Positions 1 to 10,510 of a stretch of 64,000 nt of DNA are shown here, piece by piece. The translations under genes were made by a program, and so were the position numbers. How positions within the stretch are numbered: position 1 is the first letter of the stretch; every line of letters begins with the position of its first letter. This stretch comes from Marsupella aquatica. Taxonomy: Eukaryota > Marchantiophyta. Under the pieces are notes generated by a model. It ran no database searches and was not told where the DNA came from. It saw only the letters and a list, made by a program, of their open reading frames with translations. The stretch lies in contig OZ316895.1 of the NCBI GenBank assembly GCA_973895155.1, positions 4,650,001 to 4,714,000 of the forward strand. The letters run 5' to 3'.

Positions 1-2472
1 AGGCTCTCTCATTGGCGAAGGCATCCGTGGAAAGGTAGGTGAAAGTGCTATGAACTTGTTTGCAATCTCACGAAGTCTGTACGTGTGTTTAGTTCGCACA
101 CTTGATGATGTCACCATGCAAGTGAGTTGGGCCGGTCAGACTACAGAGAACCCACCGATCGACGCAGATTGGTTCTGTTCATTGTACCAACTGCGTATTT
201 ATGGAAGACGCTTTCTAGGATCATCGTTTTCTTCCCTGTTGCCAGATCTGGCATCGCTGTTTTTATCCTCGGCCACTGTTCGCGCTGAGTTTAAACTTTC
301 AGCTGCGAGAGGACTCGCATTGCTTTCTTATGACCTCCCTCTTCTCTCTCATCTCATTTGTTTCGCTTGACGCGCTTCGTCCTCCAGTCTCCTCATATAA
401 AAGTATCCCTCTGACCTGATTTCTGGGATGCCTAAATGTCCTACGACTCCTTGCGTGATTTCTCTTCCTGGCTTCACATTTTGCCCATAAGGTATTGGTA
501 CATGAATCTGCTTAATCTCCACCTATGCCACTCCTCATTCCGGTGTCATGATGAAGGTTTCTGTTGGGTTTGTGGTTCAGCCTTCATTCTCGCTAAATAG
601 TTCGTAGTAACGAGCGACGTGGTTGGTTCTTCGCGTGCAGGTGTACAAGGGTCGGCTGGAGGATGGTACTAACGTGGCCGTAAAATGCTGCTGCTTCGAT
701 CCAAAGCTGGACTCTCATGACGTCAGAGCACAAATGGACCTACTGTCCAAGCTGCGCCACCACAATGTTGTCAGTGTGATTGGCTACTGCTTGGTCGAGG
801 GTGAAACAAACAACAAGCATGATCGACGACTCTTTGTGGTTTCTGAACATGTAGCCGGTGGTCACCTTCGAAGCCACATTTCTGGTATGCTCCACATAAT
901 TGGAAAAGTGATTTGAAAATGATCTTGCTAAGAGTTCTGTCGAGTCGCATTTACAAAAAGTTGAAGATTGTATGCACATACAGGGAGCTTCAGGGCAAAA
1001 TTTACCTGAGACATTCTCTTAAGATTTGAACGTTTCTCTTGCTTTGATAACATGGGTGGATACTTTGGAATCCGCAATTGTGTACAGGAGGTGAGGAGAG
1101 AATGAACTGGTTGAGAAGACTGGCAGCTCTGATCGGTGCAGCTAAAGGTGTTCATTACCTTCACCATGGCGTGTTGCCGAGTATTTTTCACCATGAATTG
1201 AAGATGACCAACATTTTGCTGGACCATAATTTTGTACCCAAAATCTGTGATTTTGGACTTCCCAGACCTCCATCCCACGTCATGGCACTTCAGGTATGGC
1301 AATGAAATGCTTTAGAGATACTATTGCCTGTCTTGAATGCAATTCATAACTTCTATGACATAATTTTATGCTTGTCAAAATGACTTTTTCGGAGGTTATC
1401 ACAGGCTGACATATATTCTCGTGTATCTGTTGCAGCCAAATGTCAGAAGAAGTCACTACAGGTACACAAGCCTCCCTCTCCTGCGTTTTTTGTCAATTTA
1501 GCTGTCTGTGGTTAATGTGATTTGTAATTTTTTTGCTGGCAATCCTTTCTTTTAAGCCATCTCTGTGGTCGTGGTGGCATAGCTGGTAGCCCATAGGCTT
1601 ACATAACACTAGGTGTCAATTTCTTTAGGGCTGAAGAGAGATCTTTACGTGCCCCAAGGGAAGGAACATTCCTTGATATAAGACAGTCAAATACTCTCAA
1701 TTTTGGTTGTAATGTTGCTCTGTGAGAATCGTCTAACCTGTCTGCGCTCGAGAATTCTTCAGACGGCGGTATGCAGACAAAATGGACATATACAACTTTG
1801 GTTTAATTCTGCTTGAGATGGTGTTGGGAAGGCCCCCAATCATGGAGAAAAACTTGGGAGAAAGTCCAAAGGTTGTAGAAGTGGTGAGTTTGCTCTTTTC
1901 GCTGGTCAGCCCATAAAGTAGGAGCCGTTTTGTAGAAGAATTGTAAGCAAAGATTTAGGAGCTAGTTTACAATCTTCAAATTTTTGGATTTCCTCTACGT
2001 GCCTTTGAAATGTCACCCCTTTTCTTACTTCAATGCGACATGCGTTCTAACTCGGGATCACCATTCAATCTGGCAGGCACGTTTGATGACCGACCAGAGT
2101 CCAAATATGGATCTGATTGACCCAGCTCTAGTTGGAGACTGTGAAGGAGAATCTTTATCAACCGTGATTGATATTGGCATCAAGTGCTTGTCTGATGATT
2201 TGGGAGCTCGGCCCTCCATGGAGGATGTACTGTGGAATCTTCAATACGCAGTACAGGTACATGACACATCTTTGGCTGATGCTGATGAAATGTTCGATTA
2301 CTGTTCTAGTCCGGGGTCAACTAACACAAGGAAGGACCACAAGCTGAAGAAATCTGGATCATTTGAGAACAGTATATTGTTTGAGAAGCACCTCTCTGGT
2401 GGTGATCATGAGAGGAAGATATCAGTTGAGGATCCGCTGTCTCCACGATTTAATTCGGATTTCTTCCGCTAG
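1..2472 (+). CDS. LRR receptor-like pseudokinase, 3' part (5' end outside window)
   Basis: Kinase-domain part of a plant LRR receptor-like protein of the 'probable inactive' At3g03770 type; the signal peptide, LRRs and membrane span must lie upstream. Exons read as 1-34 (partial), 641-884, 1088-1293, 1436-1461 (26-nt micro-exon), 1763-1883 and 2077-2472; all junctions are GT-AG and phases agree. In order the protein shows a glycine loop (LIGEGIRGK), VAVK with the usual lysine, a degenerate catalytic loop reading HHELKMTN where active kinases have HRDLKxxN, an intact DFG (ICDFGLP), the IYNFGLILLEM helix-F region and the family tail EDVLWNLQYAVQV. With the catalytic Asp replaced by Glu it is probably a scaffold or decoy receptor, not an enzyme. 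The tail after EDVLWNLQ is about 70 residues, polar, and ends NSDFFR. The micro-exon is the least certain part of the model. Confidence 0.8.
1571..1635 (+). repeat. tRNA-like (SINE-type) internal promoter inside an intron
   Basis: In the intron between the micro-exon and the next exon of the pseudokinase gene, TGGCATAGCTGG matches the Pol III A-box consensus. About 35 bases on, GGTGTCAATTTC is a weakened B-box. Spacing fits a tRNA-derived SINE head. No cloverleaf or anticodon arm was established, so this is a degenerate element, not a tRNA gene. Confidence 0.3.
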
Positions 2473-5400
2473 TTTGAGATGACGCTAGTCTGTCTGCAAG
2501 ATATGAGTAGAAATTGTGGAGCCACGATAACTTGTCCTTTTTAAGATACACACATATACTCCCTCATATCACATCAGATCGAGAAAGACTGGGTTGGCCC
2601 AAACATTTTACAAGTCAGGCTTGTTGACATCCTGGCAATTTTGTAGGAAGAGAGAGAAAAAAAACTCGTGTATAAAGTTAAAACTTGTCAGCAGTCATAT
2701 CATTTCAATCTGGCCCTTAGATGGGTTGTTACATTTCAACTTTTCCTGTACATTAAAATGAAGAAAAGCTTTGGCTCAGAATGTTGTGTTACTTGTTTGA
2801 CCCTGCTAAGTTAGACAGATGGTAAAAAGGACCTCGGTCATCAGGCATTGGCACTAGTACCTTACTGCCCATTGACGTGAAGCATTTGTCCCCAGCCTTT
2901 CCTTTCCATCTTAACAGGATTTCACAGTTCTCAGAACTCAGTCTATCTTGAATGACTCGTTAGTACAGTGAATGATTATTTGTAAAATAGGACTTTTGAT
3001 GATGTGTTTTAAACTCGCCCTGGGTGACCTGCAAGCGTAGCCTTGCCTTCTCGAGATTCAGTACAATTCTCTGTTCCTGTACAGCGTTTTCAGGATGATA
3101 CATCATCACTTCACTCCCATCAGCTCAGCTCAAGTTCTTCTCCCATTATCCCAAGAGGCTTCACAGTTTATCACGGATGGGGTGTGGAACAGTGATCTGG
3201 CTAGTAAGCTCAGCACGTTGTTCAGTGGAGCTGGCCCTACCCTCTTCTTCCCCAAGGTGATTCGGAAGGTTCTCTTCTACTGGTGAAAATTATGAGATTG
3301 TAGACCTCTCTCTACCCTCTCTACCCATGGGAAGCAAGTATAAGATTTCCTTTCCTATCATGTATTTACTTTCTTATTTTATTTTTTAAGGAGACAGGCT
3401 GAACGGAGAACAAGCTGACCCCTACCAGGGAACTCCCAGTCTGCTCTTCTGAGTGTTGTATTTGTGTGCTTGGGAGCTCAGCTCAGTGGTGCTAGTTCTT
3501 AGCTACTCACGTGACAATAAGTATTCAAAAGTAATTGCATTGCAAGGTTACTGATCGAGATTGACAAGTGAATCTGAGTCACTCTTGGAACGCACCAGAA
3601 GATCACGCCAGCTATGTCCGTTCTGAGTCAGGGGATCGATGTCAAGATTTGAGCATCCCCATTTGGCAGAACAGTCTGCCGGCTAGATAGTCAGATCTGG
3701 TGATTGTTCAAAGGGTCTAGTTGCCACCATAGCCTACATTATTTAAATTCAGGGTGGGTTCAGGGTCCAAGTGATCTAGTCGCCCCTTATAGATTCCATT
3801 CAAGTTCAGGGGTTCAGATAATACTACCAGCTAAATAGTCAGTTCTGGTTTAGGTGTAAATAATCTACTCGCCACCAATAGGCCGTCTACCTTTAGGTTC
3901 ATGGTAGGTTAAGGTTTGAGATGACTACATATGTGTCAGTAGAATAATCTGCAACTGTGAGTATAGTCCAGGCTGCCATGCCTGGTGCTTCAATTCTTCA
4001 TCATGACCCTTACAACTTTTTGATCGAAACCCTCTTGTCTGCAATCTGGAAAGAGGCTCTCCTATGCCCTGCAGACGTACGTAGGAACCACGTACCTGTC
4101 AGAGAGCACCTTGAAGAAATCAGGTCAATTGAAGCGAGCGAAAGCTCCCCGACTAGATCGTTCAAGCTTTGCAAGCTATAAATCTAGTCGAGCACATGTG
4201 GGGTTGAAGTGGTGAAGTGTAGTGGGCCATCTAGTACGTGTATCAGGTGGGGAATGCTCTTATGCATCACAAGAAGTGACGATCTCCATATGGCTGCGGA
4301 CGGGCTCAGGCTATGTAAGTGTATGCGATGCATGGAAAGCCAGAGTTGTACCACAGCGCCTGGTCTGGTGATATCTCGAGATGCTTTGAAAGCGTGGAGA
4401 GCCAGAGTTGTCCCACTACGCAATCATGGTGTGGTGAAATCTCGAGTTCCTATGAAAGTGGAGGTTGAGCCAGATGTGGACCCAGATGTGGACCCAAAAG
4501 CTTCCGGACCTGTAACCCCACCTCAAGTGGAGTACATAAGCCCCCCATTTCCACTTAATAATTTGGGGAAAAGAGACTTGCTAAATTGGCTAAATTTCAG
4601 TTGTTGTGATGGGCTCAAAACATCCATTACTGGCTAAACTTTGTTGAGTTGTTATGATGTGGCCAAACTGCCAACGTCGTCTTGTCGGGCAGTATTGTAC
4701 ACTGTATTTTAGGAAGTATTGTACATCATTCATTAATATATATTGCCAGATCAAGAGATGTCACTTTCAGTCTATTGTGCTCACAAACCTTTGGTCATGG
4801 AATGAACACTCTAGATCGGTTTTTGGCTTGACCAAGAAAACCCTAAGTGGAGTGCACAAGTCCCCACACACCTGGGAAAAATTGAGGAAAAAGGGAGTGC
4901 TCGAGGCTCATTATTAATACTGAAGCCTCAGGGTCGGTCTTTGACTTGATTGCCCAAGAAAACTTGGGGCTTCCGTGCAGGTGGTTCATGTCCAAGTGTG
5001 TGCATGCTTAGGGTTCCCAGTCTTATTTGCCTTCGGATTCATTGAAGCATCATTCAGTGATCTGATCTAGTAAGTAGCTTCGTAGCCTCGTCTCCCATCA
5101 CCATGGGGCTATGTTGGAAGTTGGAAATTGGGCCTGAATATCCTTGACCCACTCCCCATGCCTGTCCCTACTCACTAGCATATTCTATATGTCAAAGATT
5201 TGTACAAAGTATATCATGAACTATAGATATGAATTGCAAACTATAGGATAGATTGTTCAACTATTAATTCGAGCTCAACTATTACTAGTCACCAATTCCT
5301 TTTGGCAGCCATGTTTACGAGGAGAGATCCGGGTCAGTTGGGCTCCTCACCCATATATACTGCAGACACTTCATTGAGTACTTTTGGCAGCACTGGCAGC

Positions 5401-6589
5401 ATTCAAGCTTGGAAGTTAATTAAGGTCCAATGTCATTGATGGTTGGCCTCATCCCAGTCCAGGCACAATCCAAAAATTGGAACCGTTTAGTCAGGATGGC
5501 GGGCATTTGCCTGCCACTTTGTCTGAATGGGTATAATTTTAATTTTTGGACAGTGGCATGGGCTGACAACACCATTTTGCAGTGGACCGCCCTATCTCCC
5601 AGAGTGAGGCACCCGCGCATCCAGGTTCATGAAGGGACTGACCCGCTCCCTCACCTGGCCCACCTTTCCAAGCACATGTCACACTCACCAAAAACGGCCA
5701 GCCACAGAAGTTCAATCAAAATTGAGAGTGCTTGTTGGGGTCATCAATCAATCCGGGTGGGTTGTGTCCCCTAGCTTGTGGAGTGCAGGACTACCAACCT
5801 GGCAAAGAAAAACACTGGGCAGCTAGTGCAGACCGGGGCACTCTGAAGGTTGAAAAAAACTGATTCCACGAGTAGGTCCAACTATACCCACTCGGGGCCT
5901 GATTGCAGATCAGAGGGAGTCTAGGAACTGATTCTAGGGAGTCCACTTGTACAAAATCACTCGAGTCTCCAGCGAAGCACAGTATAGTCCATGCAAGTTC
6001 CTCTTGTGGAGTATTTCCTTCTCAACACACACTACCACCTCTCCATATCGACAATGAGTGGATCAGTCCATTCTTTGTAAATATTACTGCCCTTAGTTCC
6101 CAAAACATTGAAAGAATCCACTTTGCCTATAAGCTTTGGCTCCTTTCCTGGCGCTTCTTTCTTCGATCTTTTGACGGTCTCATCTACGAGCTACTTCTAA
6201 GTCAGAGGAACAATGGAGGCAAAACTGATTCCTTACAAAACTAAGATCATACTGTCGTCCCTCCAATGATTTCCTTTCCATGATCCTTTGTCCCAAGTTT
6301 GAACTTTGCAGTCCTTTTCTCGAACAAAGAGCTCCGAGTTCGAACAGAAAGTGATATATGATACTGAATGGAAGGCGAATTGTAAATCATGAAAGAACAA
6401 TCAGCACATTAATTTAGCAATATCGAGAACTAGATACTGACTCGCGCCGACTTTGTAATCGCAAGAATGACAATAGTTGTTCAAAACTTGACTTGAATCT
6501 CATATAATTCGACAACGACGAGCGACCAGCACATTGTAAGTATCATGTCTCTTGTGAGCAATTTATCTACTCGCAAGCCTGGTTACGTG
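2473..6589. other. Intergenic spacer, no convincing gene
   Basis: About 4.1 kb between the pseudokinase stop and the KH-like gene. Short open frames here (for example 3957-4181, 4209-4637, 5430-5774) show no family motif, and their reading depends on degenerate repeats. From about 3650 to 3950 an 85-90-base unit recurs in diverged form (TCTAGTTGCCACC, TCTAGTCGCCCC, TCTACTCGCCACC). Around 4330-4450 a stretch near AGCCAGAGTTGT is also duplicated. The rest shows nothing recognisable. Confidence 0.5.
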
Positions 6590-8143
6590 TTATGAGCAGC
6601 TAGCCATTGCCATTGCTAACTTCGAAGCTTCGCTGAGCAAAAGATCGATATGGCGCAAAATTTCCTTCGCTTGCTCCGCAGTTTCCAACTCACCGGCATT
6701 TTTCCGCATTGAAAGATGACGTAATTCCAAGCTACGGATTGACATCTTCCATCGGCACAACGACAAAATCTTGTCATCGTGCCGAGTATGAACAGCATCA
6801 TCTCTAGCAGCTGTCACCTTCGTGACGATAACTTCAAATCCGTCTTTCCTGTAAGTCTCGGCGTCCTTGTACAGCACATTCAGAGGATAATAGTGTTTTC
6901 CGCAGGGTGAGGGGAGAGGATGCTCCTCTATGTCTAACTTGTGCCAAGCTTCAAACAGCGATCTCTTCGTTTTTGAATCTAGAGGATCCTCTGTTTCGCG
7001 ACTTTGAATTCTTAGTTCCACATCAACTCCTTTATGATCATTCAAGAAGGTGAAAAAGGTACGTCGCTTAGAAGCTTTACAAAATCTCACCACTGGGTCA
7101 AATTGAACCTCATTCCAATTGCTAGAACGATCCAATTCTATGTGGTAACTTTCTTTGCTATCTGGCTCGGCTTCCATATCAACTAACTCAGCGGATACCA
7201 TTTGAGTGCAACTCACACGCCGGTAGCCTGAGATATTTAGGAATTGTTTGCCTCTGCGTATGTTCTCAAATGAGGAGTAGACACTGAACATCGGGCGAAG
7301 CGTCTGGTAGAGGATTTTCTCGTCCATTTGGTCAATGGATAGCTTCCACATATCACCTTTACACAAACTCGTTCCATAATATAAAGTCTTCCCTATCACT
7401 AGTCTGACCTTTAGAAGAGCTTGACCCTGTCCAGGAGCCTCTTGTAGCAGTTTGGTTAGAGATGCACTAACATACGAACGGTAAGCTGTTTTTTCCCAGG
7501 AGGCTAACACTAGTGAAGCTCTAGTTTTCTCAAGGCTTTTCCTCCAAATGCTCGGCTTTGTAGGTGGTACAGCAGGAACTTCTTCCGATGCTGCAAGTGG
7601 CTGCACGATGAATGACAAAGCCGCTGCTTCCCCCGAGCTTCTCGAGTGGAAGTAATAATACGTCCTGTCGTCGAAATCCTCGGGAAAGTGGCGGTACAGA
7701 AAGGACCGCAAGTGCTGCGGCATGTGGAGCGAGAGCTTCTCCTCAGAGGCGATTCTCAGAATGAGAGGATCGTTAGGCCGAGAGTTTGGAATCGTGCCAA
7801 TGGCGAAGCAAGCATAATGCATCTCGGGAAGCACAGACGCAGCGCAGCTACGCATGTGGAGCCTTTTGATCTGAGCAAGAACATCCCCAATGGCGTCTTC
7901 CGATCCTTCAACAATGACGGTCTGCTTCTCTTCGTTCTCGAGATCTTCATGCACGCTCACATGTGTGATCCCCGGCATGTGACCCAACGCGTTGATCGTG
8001 CGATGAGCTTTGCCAATGATGTGTCCCACTGCTGAGTCCGGCACCTCGACCTTCGTCTGGTGCCGTGTGGCAGCCTCTTGAATTTGGAGTAGCGCAAGCG
8101 ACCTAAAGTCACGCGACACCAGTGCTCCCCGAGGTGTTTCCAT
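6590..8143 (-). CDS. KH-domain-like protein of unknown function (517 aa)
   Basis: Uninterrupted 517-codon frame with an ATG at 8141-8143 and a stop at 6590-6592, far longer than chance frames in this DNA. Residues about 30-95 read like a type I KH RNA-binding fold: VEVPDSAVGHIIGKAHRTI, a downstream strand with VHEDLENEEKQTVIVEG and a final helix EDAIGDVLAQIKRL. The usual GxxG loop is GKAH here, so nucleic-acid binding may be weakened. The remaining 420 residues are a globular, mixed alpha/beta-looking region containing DRTYYYFHSRS and a C-terminal helix rich in Glu and Leu; I do not recognise a family. No signal peptide or membrane span is seen. RNA binding is an inference from the KH-like segment only. 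Confidence 0.7.
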   Translation of the reverse strand: METPRGALVSRDFRSLALLQIQEAATRHQTKVEVPDSAVGHIIGKAHRTINALGHMPGITHVSVHEDLENEEKQTVIVEGSEDAIGDVLAQIKRLHMRSCAASVLPEMHYACFAIGTIPNSRPNDPLILRIASEEKLSLHMPQHLRSFLYRHFPEDFDDRTYYYFHSRSSGEAAALSFIVQPLAASEEVPAVPPTKPSIWRKSLEKTRASLVLASWEKTAYRSYVSASLTKLLQEAPGQGQALLKVRLVIGKTLYYGTSLCKGDMWKLSIDQMDEKILYQTLRPMFSVYSSFENIRRGKQFLNISGYRRVSCTQMVSAELVDMEAEPDSKESYHIELDRSSNWNEVQFDPVVRFCKASKRRTFFTFLNDHKGVDVELRIQSRETEDPLDSKTKRSLFEAWHKLDIEEHPLPSPCGKHYYPLNVLYKDAETYRKDGFEVIVTKVTAARDDAVHTRHDDKILSLCRWKMSIRSLELRHLSMRKNAGELETAEQAKEILRHIDLLLSEASKLAMAMASCS

Positions 8144-8409
8144 GATGTTTTATAATATAAGGTTTGTCATGAAGAGAAATTGCTTCCCAACCAAAGAAGA
8201 CAAAAGTGAACAGTCCGCAAGGCCGATAATCTAGCATTGCAGCATCCGAGGCTCACAGTGGTGGACTGCTCTTTTCAAGAGAACCAAATGACGACGCACT
8301 TCCAGGGATCAACACAAGCTTCAAAGCATGACAACGCTGGCTGGAACCATTCCACTCCATAATTCACAATGGCGAAGCGATTAAGCAGCTACGGATGTAA
8401 AACATGTTT
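8144..8409. promoter_or_regulatory. Upstream region of the KH-like gene
   Basis: Sequence just upstream of the minus-strand start. Read on the minus strand, an AT-rich TTATATTATAAAAC lies directly before the ATG, too close to be a normal TATA box for this start. No other element can be supported. Confidence 0.2.
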
Positions 8410-8544
8410 GCAAGAAACGGCAACAAGTCACTTGGGGCATACATGGCGCAAGAAACGGCAACAAGTCACTTGGGGCATACATGGCGCAAGAAACGGCAAC
8501 AAGTCACTTGGGGCATACATGGCGCAAGAAACGGCAACAAGTCA
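8410..8544. repeat. 38-bp direct tandem repeat, about 3.6 copies
   Basis: Units begin at 8410, 8448, 8486 and 8524 (last one partial). Each starts GCAAGAAACGGCAACAAGTC and runs through ACTTGGGGCATACATGGC, practically identical between copies. Because 38 is not a multiple of three, the same peptide reappears in three successive frames, so the open frame across it is not evidence of coding. Confidence 0.9.
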
Positions 8545-9250
8545 CCGAAGACACCAAACATTCCTTTCCTGTTCAATATGTACAAAAACGCACCACATAG
8601 ATAGGAACGAGAATGCTTTCCAGAAACAGAACCACTTCTGCTTCACTGTCACAACGAAATTCAACGGGCATGGAGCGTCTGATGTAGGCACCAACGGAGC
8701 GGTGAGGGCAGGTTTTCTTGGAGGAAGTAGCTTATTACAGCTTTGTAGTGCAGACGGTTCAGGCGTCACACGTCGGTACGTGCCGTCCTCAATTTTGGAT
8801 AGAGGAGAACTTGAAAGCACAGACGTTAATTCCATTGCGGAACATGCACAGGACTTGTATTCCGCGCAGCCACAGTACTACTTCTACTGCAGCGCCGTAG
8901 TAGGCTGTCCAACGATCCTCTTACCAAAGCGGACCGCCATGATCGAGAGCGCCGTGAAACATGCTCGATCAGGATTTGGTCCCAAAACCAGACTCAGCAG
9001 CCAAACTATAAAATTCGTTCGGGATCAGCGTACGACACCACACGCCGGGAATTCAAGGAAGAGGAACCCAAAACACAAATCGAAATCGTACTCTTTCCAT
9101 CGTCGCCTTTCGTCGAGATCGTCTTCAATGCGCGTAATGAAGAAAGGGAGAAGGCGGCAAAAAGACGCGTTCAGACAACTCCAGACGTAATTTCTGTACA
9201 TTTGCAATTCATGTGATTCATGTACAGTCGCGTCTCACTAATAAGTCCAC

Positions 9251-9506
9251 ACCCCATAAGTACAAAACGTGGATAACTGCAACGCGTGCCGTTCTCCCCT
9301 TTTTGGCTATGGAGTTTGAAGTTTTCTGCACTTATTGTAAGTACAATCAGGCCAACTTTTAGTTTTTTTGCTATAAGGACTACTGTATAAATGCAATCGC
9401 TTGGTAAGTGTATCTGAACACTTATAGATAAGTGACCAATTCCATTGACTTGCACTTACTGACACGTGGCATTTTTGGCATAGAGTAAAAATCGCACTTA
9501 TGGGGT
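9251..9506. mobile_element. Candidate short inverted-repeat element (MITE-like)
   Basis: ACCCCATAAGT at 9251-9261 is matched in inverted orientation by ACTTATGGGGT at 9496-9506, about 256 bases apart. Several further ATAAGTG/CACTTAT words lie between. No target-site duplication is obvious at the ends. The flank to the left (CAGTCGCGTCTCACTAATA) could mean the true end lies further out. Confidence 0.25.
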
Positions 9507-10049
9507 CAGAGATCAAGTTTCTGGCTGGGATCTACAATTTAGGGTAGAAGTCACAAGAATGTTCACCAACAGAGTTGAGGGTTTAGGGCCCATGGCAGAT
9601 GGAAGCACTGTAACTCTTATCGATAAATGCACAATTCCTTGTTTCTGCACTGTCTTACCGCCGCCAGCCATATAGAAAGGGAAGTGTCCAACACTTCTTT
9701 CTTTTTCCATATTCCATTCACTCCAGTGCCAGTTTGTTCCATGAATTTAGGAAAAATGACTATTAATGGTGAATTAATGGTGCAAGTGACAGTTTAAGTG
9801 CACACATGATGATTCTTCTCGTGAGTGTGCACTTAGATAGACACTACACCAATAAAGTAATGTTTGGATGGACCTCTCACATGAACCTCTCCCATGAAAC
9901 AGGCCACCGGTTGACCAGAAAGCTATGAATGTTTTACAATGGAAAAGTGCAATTTGAAAACAAAAAGCTTTACTTGCAGTCCAGTCCATCTGGGTTGCCA
10001 TTAGGACATGGTTTGGGTTCATGTGTTCTTCACTTTCCACTATACAATA

Positions 10050-10510
10050 AGACAAAAAAATTCAATAGGCAAAACTGGATCCCAAAGGCAGGAAAACCAG
10101 TACTAGAGGGAAGAAAACACAGGTAAAACCCAAGAACACCAAGGGAGTCAAAAAGCCCAGGAGTCCCCAAAAGCCCACATGCCGCTCCAAAAGAGTGTTC
10201 ATTAATTTTGAACCGTGCTGCTCACTGCATGTCTGCCACACCTGGTGTGCTTGCATCTGCACCTGCGCCTGCTTCGATCTCCGCCTGCATGTGTTGCATT
10301 TCCTGTTTGGAAATACCATCACTATATAACTGCAAAGGAAAAAAAACACTAGACCGGGAGACTATCCCAAAGGCCAAAAACCCAATAAAGGGGGCAAAAC
10401 AAAGGACAAAAACCAGGAACCCTTAAGAGCCAAGAAGCCAAAGGGCCAAAAAGCCAAAACAGTGAAAGCCCGAACAGCCAATTGAAGCCCAAATAACAAT
10501 GGCCCAAAAG
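10050..10510. repeat. Copy of dispersed purine-rich repeat family
   Basis: Contains GGGAGACTATCCCAAAGGCC followed by AAAAACCCAATAAAGGG and long A/G-rich runs of AAAGCC-type words. The same order of words occurs near 30330, 38055 and 52960, and inverted near 50800. The family is non-coding as far as can be seen and of unknown class. Confidence 0.5.

Noticed and set aside
8369-9190. 273-codon plus-strand frame
   Set aside because: It opens through the 38-bp tandem repeat, which reads in three shifting frames. The rest has no domain and a low-complexity basic tail.
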